From Solibacillus sp. FSL W7-1436 (GTDB lineage: Bacteria; Bacillota; Bacilli; Bacillales_A; Planococcaceae): a stretch of DNA of 64,000 nt. Under the pieces are notes generated by a model that saw only the letters and a program-made list of their open reading frames with translations, was not told where the DNA came from and searched no databases. The DNA lies in the NCBI RefSeq assembly GCF_038007305.1, contig NZ_JBBOWV010000001.1, forward strand, positions 2,036,501 through 2,100,500, given 5' to 3'. Positions 55,174 to 62,287 of the stretch are shown in pieces (the stretch's first letter is position 1; every line of letters starts with the position of its first letter). Both the position numbers and the translations under genes were made by a program.

Positions 55174-56511
55174 ATGGAAACTAATTTAGTAGAAAGAGTA
55201 TCTGTAGAAACATTAATTGAATGGGATAAAAAGCATGTATTGCATCCAAATACTTCTATTCCTCAACATCAAAAATTCGGACCGAGTATCATCTTTACAG
55301 AAGGAGAAGGCATTTATTTAAAGGATGTTCATGGAAATAAATATATTGATAGTTTATCGTGTCTATGGAATGTAAATATTGGACACGGACGTTCCGAGCT
55401 GGGGCAGGTAGCTTCTGATCAGTTAGCAAAACTAGGGTTTAGCTCGATTTTTTCAGCTCAAAGTCATGATTTAGTAATCCGTTTAGCGAAAAAAGTGGCT
55501 GAGTGGACTCCTGGTGATTTAAATACAACATTCTTTACTTCAGGTGGTTCAGAAGCTAACGATACAGCTTTTAAAACAGTCCGCAATTACTGGAAAATAA
55601 AAGGTCAGCCTGAGAAAACGAAAATAATTTCAAGAAATAAATCCTATCATGGTGTGGCAATGGGATCTACAAGCGCTACGGGGTTACCGGCGTTCAGAGA
55701 TTTCACTACTTCTTTAGCTCCTAACTTCATTTATGTAGATTCTTCAATTAATGCATTAAAAGAGTTAATTGAAAAAGAGGGTGCGGAAACAATTGCCGCA
55801 TTTATTTCTGAGCCTGTACAAGGTTCGGGTGGAGTGAATTTACCACCGGAAAATTATTTTAAAGAAGTAAGAAAAATCTGCGACGAGAATAATATTTTAT
55901 TTATCGTTGATGAAGTCATTTGTGCTTTCGGTAGAACAGGAGAGAAATTTGGAATGGACTTGTTTGAAGTTGTTCCGGATATTATGTGTATTGCCAAAGG
56001 ACTGACAAGCGGGTATGCACCACTAGGCGGCATGGTTATTAGCGATAAAATTAAAAATGAACTGGAAGAACATTCTCAAGGGATTTTTTACCATGGATAT
56101 ACGTACAGCGGACATCCTTTATGCAGTGCGATTGCTTTGAAGAACCTGGAAATCATCGAAAAAGAAGATTTGATCACGAATGTTAAAAACATGGGTGCTG
56201 AATTGCAAAAAGGCTTAAACTGGTTACAGGAGAAGCATGATTTGCTAGGAGAGGTGAGAGGGGTCGGTTTATTAGGCGCAATTGAAGTATTGAAAAATAA
56301 AGAAACAAAAGAACGATATGAAGACCGGGTTTCTCCAAAGGTTGTGGAAGAAGCATTCAAACGCGGACTGATTCTACGTAGTATTGTATACGGAGAACAG
56401 GATACGCTGGCGTTTGCTCCACCATTCATCATTACAAAACAAGAAGTGGAAACAATTATTTCGATTGTTGATGATTCCTTTATTACAGTGAAAAACAGCC
56501 TTGGTTTATAA
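55174..56511 (+). CDS. doeD: Class III aminotransferase (DoeD-type, diaminobutyrate transaminase)
   Basis: A 445-residue PLP enzyme with K275 (CIAKGLTSGYAPLGG) as the Schiff-base lysine, FFTSGGSEANDTAFKTVRNY, FIVDEVICAFGRTG and YTYSGHPLCSAIA. It belongs to the omega-amino acid:pyruvate/aspartate aminotransferase branch. In the ectoine pathway DoeD removes the 4-amino group of diaminobutyrate to give aspartate semialdehyde. The amino acceptor (pyruvate or 2-oxoglutarate) cannot be told. A GGGAGG ribosome site precedes the ATG. Alone in its transcript, ended by a strong hairpin. Confidence 0.82.
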   Translation: METNLVERVSVETLIEWDKKHVLHPNTSIPQHQKFGPSIIFTEGEGIYLKDVHGNKYIDSLSCLWNVNIGHGRSELGQVASDQLAKLGFSSIFSAQSHDLVIRLAKKVAEWTPGDLNTTFFTSGGSEANDTAFKTVRNYWKIKGQPEKTKIISRNKSYHGVAMGSTSATGLPAFRDFTTSLAPNFIYVDSSINALKELIEKEGAETIAAFISEPVQGSGGVNLPPENYFKEVRKICDENNILFIVDEVICAFGRTGEKFGMDLFEVVPDIMCIAKGLTSGYAPLGGMVISDKIKNELEEHSQGIFYHGYTYSGHPLCSAIALKNLEIIEKEDLITNVKNMGAELQKGLNWLQEKHDLLGEVRGVGLLGAIEVLKNKETKERYEDRVSPKVVEEAFKRGLILRSIVYGEQDTLAFAPPFIITKQEVETIISIVDDSFITVKNSLGL

Positions 56512-56548
56512 TTAGTTATTAATTTATAGAAAAGGCATATAAAAAAGT

Positions 56549-56590
56549 ATCCAGTCCCTTGTTCATCAAGAATAGGGGACTGGATTTATT
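56549..56590. terminator. Terminator between doeD-type gene and the SLH-CAP gene
   Basis: ATCCAGTCCC (56549-56558) and GGGACTGGAT (56576-56585) pair perfectly, followed by TTATTAG on the plus strand and preceded by AAAAAAGT. It can serve both convergent genes. Confidence 0.8.
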
Positions 56591-56593
56591 AGT

Positions 56594-58069
56594 TTAATAG
56601 AAATTAATCGTAAAGTAAGGACTCTTATTACTGCTGTACTCCAAGCCTACGATTGCGTTTTTATAGGCAGGCTGTAATAAATTGTCCCGGTGCCCTTTAC
56701 TATTCATGAAGCCTTCATGTGCATAAATCACATTGTAGTGCCCATACGAAATATTTTCGCCCCAAGTTCTCAGCTCGGACTTGCTCATGCCGCCGCTGAT
56801 CATACGGTCATATGGTGTCGTACCAGAAAGACTTGTATGAGAGAAATAGTTGTTATCGATCATATCTTTACTATGTTTACGAGCAATAGTCGCCCATTGC
56901 GGTGAATGTGTAAGCGGATCCACACCTTCAGCAGCACGTGCCTGATTCATCAGCTCGACCATGAGCTGTTCTGAATGCTTTTGCGTATCCGATATATCAC
57001 CGTAATAGCCATCTTTGTTCACTTCATAGTCTTTATGGACATAAAGGATTGAGCGGATAACATTCTTTTTATGAATATCATAGAAAAACGTTACGTAATA
57101 GTCATCTATTAAATAGAAGTTATATTCATTGGAAGAAGGCGTATTATAAATTACATTACCACGACGCACATTTACATTTTTCGTTCCGTACTTCGCTTTT
57201 ACATCGCTTGCATTATTTTTGCCGATTTTCAGATCTTGTGCAGCGAAGAAGCTTTTTTCTTGTTTTGTCATGTATCGTGCAACGATCTTGTTGTTGTCGA
57301 CACCTTCCAGTTCAAAGTCCAGATTTTTGCCTGTTTGCTTCCATGCAAAGTCATATTCACTATTGTAGGTTGCAGTAGCTGTATCGGGTTTTTCGACAGG
57401 TGGAGGTGCCGGTTCGCTGATTACTTCTCCAGTCGTTTTATAAATGAGTGCCCGGTACAGGAATGTTGCCATTTGTGCACTTGTGACATTATTATTCGGT
57501 AAAAACTGATTATTTTCATTGCCGGTCGTAATACCATAGCTCGCCAAAATATTTACATAGTCATAGTACCAGCTGGATTTTGAGACATCTTTAAAGCTGA
57601 TCGTCGTACCGCCGTTTAATTTCAGGCTTTCTACTAATATTTTTGATAGATGTGAGCGCTTTACAGGCTGGTCCGGATTGAAATTACCGTATTCATCCCC
57701 ATCAAAAATACCTGATTCATACGCCCAAATAATCTCTTGTGCAAAAGGAGTCGAATTCGTTACATCTTTAAATTTACCGTTGTAAGAACGTTCTTTTGGA
57801 ATGGCAAGGGCCGAATCGCTTGAAAGAATGGTTTGGAGAATTTTCGATGCTTCTGCACGTGAAACAGGTTTGCTGAAATTAAATTGATTGCCGGATTTAT
57901 AATCATACACATTTAAGTTGTTTAAATATTGGATGGCTTCAGTATGGGAATTGCGGCTGTTTTCAACATCGTAAAAAGTCTTTTTCGCAAAGACGTCATC
58001 GCTTGCGACAAATAATGCGGAAGCGAACAAAGTGGTAGCAATGAAACTTTTTGTTATTCTTTTTTTCAT
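56594..58069 (-). CDS. Secreted SLH protein with C-terminal CAP (SCP/PR1) domain
   Basis: A 491-residue exported protein. Signal peptide (cleavage near DDVFA, residue 28); three SLH domains at about 29-220 (KPVSRAEASKILQ; QPVKRSHLSKILVESL; NNVTSAQMATFLYRAL); a proline-rich linker; a CAP-associated N-terminal-like domain; and a CAP domain at about 370-491 with ARKHSKDMIDNNYFSH, GENISYG and GHRDNLL, as in Bacillus YkwD. I choose ATG 58069, preceded by AAAGGAG; the upstream extension to 58147 is not supported. CAP domains are secreted proteins of varied role; the biochemical function here is unknown. It is tethered to the cell wall by the SLH domains. Confidence 0.9.
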   Translation of the reverse strand: MKKRITKSFIATTLFASALFVASDDVFAKKTFYDVENSRNSHTEAIQYLNNLNVYDYKSGNQFNFSKPVSRAEASKILQTILSSDSALAIPKERSYNGKFKDVTNSTPFAQEIIWAYESGIFDGDEYGNFNPDQPVKRSHLSKILVESLKLNGGTTISFKDVSKSSWYYDYVNILASYGITTGNENNQFLPNNNVTSAQMATFLYRALIYKTTGEVISEPAPPPVEKPDTATATYNSEYDFAWKQTGKNLDFELEGVDNNKIVARYMTKQEKSFFAAQDLKIGKNNASDVKAKYGTKNVNVRRGNVIYNTPSSNEYNFYLIDDYYVTFFYDIHKKNVIRSILYVHKDYEVNKDGYYGDISDTQKHSEQLMVELMNQARAAEGVDPLTHSPQWATIARKHSKDMIDNNYFSHTSLSGTTPYDRMISGGMSKSELRTWGENISYGHYNVIYAHEGFMNSKGHRDNLLQPAYKNAIVGLEYSSNKSPYFTINFY

Positions 58070-58170
58070 GCATTTCGACTCCTTTATTAATATTCTATTT
58101 TCCGTATCTATTATTTTGTTGTCTTTACCCGTACGGAAAAACAACAAAACACGGAGTTATGTATAATAAT

Positions 58171-58207
58171 AAAACGGCGGGGAAGATGTGCATGTTCCCG
58201 CCGTTTA
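58171..58207 (-). terminator. Terminator after the membrane-fusion protein gene
   Basis: AAACGGCGGGGAA (58172-58184) and TTCCCGCCGTTT (58195-58206) form a stem with one bulged G. On the minus strand it is followed by TATTATTATAC. It lies 6 bp after the YknX-like gene stop. Confidence 0.75.
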
Positions 58208-58212
58208 TTGTT

Positions 58213-59643
58213 TTATTTAATTAAATACCATAGTGCATCTTTCCATGTTGCATTAACATATGTCCATTCAAACGTACGTAATGGATATGGTCGGAATGTA
58301 GGGGCGAACAGATTTTTTTCGTCGCCGTCAATGAATATTTGTTGTGGGGCGATGGGAGCTGTAAATACCGCCGTGTCCTCTAAATCTTTGTCTTTTGCAG
58401 AGTCCTCTTTTTCGGAATCTTCCAGTTCAACAGTCCGGATGCGCGGTTCGGTAACGACGGCATCCTCTTCAATGCCTTCTTCGTTGATGTTTTCCGCGAT
58501 CGGTTCACCATACATGAACTCTTTTTGTTCAATTTCGGCTTTATGCTTGAACAGAAGGTCGACCGGCTCCAGTCTTGTTTTCCCGTCTTCTCCAACTGTA
58601 TAAATAAGGTCTATTGAATTGTCCTGTTCATATTTTACAAGCCAATCCTCGTTTACTTGGAAGCTGTCATTTGCTTCAAACGTCGTAATTTTCGCATCTA
58701 CAAGTATTCCGATCGGTGTTTCCGTTAACAAGTCAGTTGGTTCGATGCTAACTTCGTAAACCGTGTCATCCTGTTTCACTTTATCTTTCTTTTTCATTTC
58801 ATTAAACGCAATAGAATCACGAGCAGGTATTTGCTGTTTCTCCAGTACATCTCCAGCAATGACCAGTTCGTCTTCTTTGCCTTCATTCAATATAACAGAA
58901 GCCTGTTGACCAATCTCGACTTCCTTCCAGTCCTCATGCTCCACATAGGCAACAAATTTCTTTTCAAGTGATTGAATCTGGAAAATGATTGAATCGCCTT
59001 CAAGAACAATTTCCTTAATAATTCCGTCCACTGGTGTAGTTAAAGAATTATTGTTATTCAACTGGGAAATCATACTGTCCAAAATGCTGATCTGGCGCTC
59101 TGTTTCCGCAATGGAACGTTGGATAATGGCAATACCCTCAGCCGTTGGTGTGTTTTGTTCAATACCAAGCTCCAATGTTAAATTAAGGTTCCAGTTTTCA
59201 TTATCACCAAGTGTTGTTGAATCGGTTGCAGTACTCGGTGAGGAATTACTGCTTTCGTATTGTAGATCGGAAACGATTCTTTCCAATTCCAATAGCTCAT
59301 TTTCATATGCATCACGATCTGTCTCAAGACGTGTAATTTCACGTTCAGCTTCTTCAGGTTTATAAATGGCCAGCTCCGTTAAGACGCTGACACTTTGACC
59401 TTGTGTAACGAGAACCTCACTGATCGATTGTACAGGCGCTGCGATGAAGTGCTCTTGCTTCGCTGCAACTACAGCATCGGTTTCCAGAACTTTTTCATGA
59501 TAATCGGCTACCGCAAACTGCACATTATTAATATAGTAGTTTTTCATAATGATATCGTTGTCTTTTAATAATAAATAACCGTTTATCAAAACAAATAGTA
59601 AGGCAACAGCGCTAAAAATCTTTACTTTTTTCGTCATACGCAT
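58213..59643 (-). CDS. HlyD/YknX-like membrane-fusion protein
   Basis: A 476-residue protein with an N-terminal membrane anchor (VKIFSAVALLFVLINGYLLL), a lipoyl/barrel-sandwich half (AAPVQSISEVLVTQGQSV), a long coiled coil (about residues 95-200: EAEREITRLETDRDAYENEL, then AEGIAIIQRSIAETERQISI), and the second lipoyl half (LTTPVDGIIKEIVLEGDSI), followed by beta-barrel domains and an acidic tail. This is the architecture of membrane-fusion proteins. Start ATG 59643 shares one base with the stop of the Yip1 gene (TAATG). In B. subtilis the related YknX works with Yip1 protein YknW and ABC transporter YknYZ; no YknYZ is next to it here. Confidence 0.82.
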   Translation of the reverse strand: MRMTKKVKIFSAVALLFVLINGYLLLKDNDIIMKNYYINNVQFAVADYHEKVLETDAVVAAKQEHFIAAPVQSISEVLVTQGQSVSVLTELAIYKPEEAEREITRLETDRDAYENELLELERIVSDLQYESSNSSPSTATDSTTLGDNENWNLNLTLELGIEQNTPTAEGIAIIQRSIAETERQISILDSMISQLNNNNSLTTPVDGIIKEIVLEGDSIIFQIQSLEKKFVAYVEHEDWKEVEIGQQASVILNEGKEDELVIAGDVLEKQQIPARDSIAFNEMKKKDKVKQDDTVYEVSIEPTDLLTETPIGILVDAKITTFEANDSFQVNEDWLVKYEQDNSIDLIYTVGEDGKTRLEPVDLLFKHKAEIEQKEFMYGEPIAENINEEGIEEDAVVTEPRIRTVELEDSEKEDSAKDKDLEDTAVFTAPIAPQQIFIDGDEKNLFAPTFRPYPLRTFEWTYVNATWKDALWYLIK

Positions 59644-60323
59644 TACAGACCAAGCCACCCTTCGATCCATGTTAAAACAGGAAGAATGCTATACAACGCA
59701 ACAAGCGATGCCAATACGATTTGAATAAGTATTAACTTAAACAGCAAAGCTTTCGGTCGATCTGTCCAATTCGATAAAAATATGTATTGAATCCATACCG
59801 CAATTATCGATGCGACTGTTAATTGATTCAGGAAGAACAATAAATAGTCATGATAATAAACATATGCCATCATAGGTGCCAGTGAAAACATGGTGAACTG
59901 TGTAGAATATCCTGCTATTGCAAAGATAATCACTGTCAGCAGCTTTTCAAGAACAATGAAAAAGATAACATATAACTGTATCTTTCGAATCCAGTCATAA
60001 TCAATATTTGTCAATAAATGAATCAAATATGTAATGACATAATAATGAATGATAAAAAATAAAATACCTGCTAGAATCGCACCGATTAAAGACATCAGTC
60101 TGGCGAAACTGTACATATCTCCTTCACCATTTACAAGCAATGCAGTTAAATCGGTTGTATTCATCCCCCAGAAGTTACGGACGATAAAAAACAGTAATGT
60201 AAAACCAAAAATAGCCATCAAAACTTTTCGATACCCTATAAGTCTTTGATCTTCGCTACGTTCAATATTATGTATGAGTTGCGAGGGGTTTGAAAGATGA
60301 TGCCAAAACTTGTACTCGAACAT
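59643..60323 (-). CDS. Yip1-domain membrane protein (YknW-like)
   Basis: A 226-residue protein with about five hydrophobic segments and the Yip1-family layout: a cytoplasmic N-terminus (FEYKFWHHLSNPSQLIHNIE), then five membrane helices. GAGGTG precedes ATG 60323. Overlaps the membrane-fusion gene by one base, so both are co-translated. The pairing Yip1 plus membrane-fusion protein matches the YknWX half of the Bacillus YknWXYZ system that protects against the SdpC toxin. The function here is unproven. Confidence 0.75.
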   Translation of the reverse strand: MFEYKFWHHLSNPSQLIHNIERSEDQRLIGYRKVLMAIFGFTLLFFIVRNFWGMNTTDLTALLVNGEGDMYSFARLMSLIGAILAGILFFIIHYYVITYLIHLLTNIDYDWIRKIQLYVIFFIVLEKLLTVIIFAIAGYSTQFTMFSLAPMMAYVYYHDYLLFFLNQLTVASIIAVWIQYIFLSNWTDRPKALLFKLILIQIVLASLVALYSILPVLTWIEGWLGL

Positions 60324-60569
60324 AAATTCACCTCAATATTTTTATTAACATATGCCTAATACCCTAATTTGGAGTAAATAACACATATATTAATAGTGTA
60401 ATAGAAAATATAATTTTATTATAAACCTTATCGCAATTTAAATGTAAAAAGTATGTAAATTATGAGGAATAGTCTAGGTTAAGCGAGAAAGAAGTGCTAC
60501 TTTTAGTTAAGGTAGTTGGCAAATATAGGAGTATTACATTTCAAAATAGTCTTAAGGGGTTAGCTGGCG

Positions 60570-61757
60570 ATGAATTTAACTAAGCAAAATAGTATCAAAT
60601 CACTTATCGAAATATTTTTGGTTTCAACACGATTAGGGCTGACATCCTTTGGGGGACCGACTGCTCATCTAGGGTATTTTTATGAAGAATATGTAAGAAG
60701 AAGAAAATGGATGGATGAAAAAAGCTATGCAGATTTAGTTGCACTTTGCCAGTTTCTACCAGGTCCTTCAAGCAGCCAAGTGGGAATCGGCATTGGAATT
60801 ATGCGCGCTGGAATAGTAGGGGGAATAACATCATTTATTGGGTTCACATTTCCCTCAGTAGTAGCTCTCATCATCTTTGCATTACTTGTGACCGGATTTG
60901 ATGTCGGTAATGCCGGTTGGATTCATGGTTTGAAAATTGTGGCGGTAGCAATCGTTGTGCATGCCATTATCGGAATGGCTAAAAGTCTAACACCAGATCG
61001 GAAACGGAAGGCAATTGCCATTTTTGCTTTACTGGCGACGCTTCTTTGGCAAACTGCTTTTAGCCAAGTAGGGGTTATATTAATTACCGCATGTATAGGT
61101 TATTTTTTGCTGAAACCTATGAATGATGGAACAGGGGGGCATTCGTCGCGCATTCCTGTTTCTAAACGGGTTGGATGGTTTTGCCTTCTTTTATTTGTTG
61201 GCTTACTGGTAGCTTTACCTTTGTTGAAGGAGGCGACAGGTTCTTATTGGGTGGCAATGTTTGATAGCTTTTACCGCTCAGGTTCTTTCGTTTTTGGCGG
61301 GGGGCATGTTGTACTGCCCTTACTGGAAAAGGAGTTTGTTCCGACAGGGTGGATGAGTGAAGAAGCATTTTTAGCAGGATACGGTGTGACACAAGCTGTA
61401 CCAGGTCCACTATTTACATTTGCCGCTTACATAGGAACAGTAATGAACGGATGGCAAGGTGGACTCGTCGCGACAATAGCGATTTTTTTACCGGCGTTTC
61501 TATTAATCATTGGGGCACTGCCGTTTTGGGATCAACTGCGTAACAATCCGAAAATTACAGGTGCCATCATGGGCGTGAATGCGGGTGTTATTGGTATTTT
61601 AATTGCTGCGTTATATACGCCAATCTGGACAAGCTCTATATTGGAGGCGAAGGATTTTGGATTAGCCGTGATTTTATATAGCATGCTGGCGTATTGGAAA
61701 CTGCCGCCGTGGATTGTCGTTTTTACCGGGGCCGTAGCCGGGGGAGTACTATTATAG
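60570..61757 (+). CDS. chrA: Chromate transporter, CHR family
   Basis: A 395-residue protein with two fused CHR domains. Family motifs appear twice: LGLTSFGGPTAHLGYFYEEY and CQFLPGPSSSQVGIGIG in the first half; FVFGGGHVVLPLLEKEF and GYGVTQAVPGPLFTFAAYIG in the second. About ten to twelve membrane segments. It exports chromate in relatives; in many bacteria ChrA family members act on other anions. AAGGGG ribosome site before ATG 60570. No chrB-like regulator is beside it. The gap 60324-60569 holds no recognisable element. Confidence 0.92.
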   Translation: MNLTKQNSIKSLIEIFLVSTRLGLTSFGGPTAHLGYFYEEYVRRRKWMDEKSYADLVALCQFLPGPSSSQVGIGIGIMRAGIVGGITSFIGFTFPSVVALIIFALLVTGFDVGNAGWIHGLKIVAVAIVVHAIIGMAKSLTPDRKRKAIAIFALLATLLWQTAFSQVGVILITACIGYFLLKPMNDGTGGHSSRIPVSKRVGWFCLLLFVGLLVALPLLKEATGSYWVAMFDSFYRSGSFVFGGGHVVLPLLEKEFVPTGWMSEEAFLAGYGVTQAVPGPLFTFAAYIGTVMNGWQGGLVATIAIFLPAFLLIIGALPFWDQLRNNPKITGAIMGVNAGVIGILIAALYTPIWTSSILEAKDFGLAVILYSMLAYWKLPPWIVVFTGAVAGGVLL

Positions 61758-61946
61758 AAGAATGTGCAGCTGTCTCTCGAGGCTCTTAAAACTATCCGAA
61801 CATTACGTGACTTAGGTATTTATGGGGACAACTGTTACGGATAAAGTTGAACATACCAATCCATAAATATTAAACATTGAAATAAAAGTAAAATAATATT
61901 AATAGATTTGGTATTAACTCTTTCTAATTTAATAGGAAGAGTAATT

Positions 61947-61975
61947 TTGTGAGAAAATTTGTAAAAATATATAAA
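61947..61975 (+). promoter_or_regulatory. Promoter in front of the small ORF and the SLH/S-layer gene
   Basis: A -35 box TTGTGA (61947-61952) and a -10 box TATAAA (61970-61975) are separated by 17 bp, 34 bp before the start codon at 62009. An inverted repeat ACTCTT (61917-61922) / AAGAGT (61937-61942) ends just before the -35 box. The gap 61758-61946 shows nothing else. Confidence 0.5.
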
Positions 61976-62008
61976 ATTATATACAATATTTCCTATGGAG
62001 GGATGAAC

Positions 62009-62257
62009 ATGCATTTTTTTAGTCAATTAAAAGTAAACGGATGTTTGCTAGAGGTGCAAGGTTATTTTCAGTCGAAAATGAATATCCTTGAAATTCAATG
62101 TAAAGAAGCCTTGCCAATATTCAAAAATTGGAAATATGAAGAGGTGCTTGTGGAAGAACTTTCTTTAATTGATAATGATCAGACAGTGTATTCAGATAGC
62201 TCTCCTTTGGTTATAGCAGAAGTTTGTCATAATCAAATAAAGTTATTACATATATAA
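62009..62257 (+). CDS. Small protein of unknown function upstream of an SLH gene
   Basis: An 82-residue protein. I choose ATG 62009, six bases after GGAGGG (61997-62002); an extension to 61949 overlaps the promoter. It begins MHFFSQLKVNGCLLEVQGYF, contains three cysteines, and is rather acidic and hydrophobic without a clear signal peptide or membrane segment. I do not recognise the family. It lies 30 bp before the SLH/S-layer gene and probably shares its transcript. Confidence 0.6.
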   Translation: MHFFSQLKVNGCLLEVQGYFQSKMNILEIQCKEALPIFKNWKYEEVLVEELSLIDNDQTVYSDSSPLVIAEVCHNQIKLLHI

Positions 62258-62287
62258 AACTATTATATTAAATTGGGGGAGTTACCT

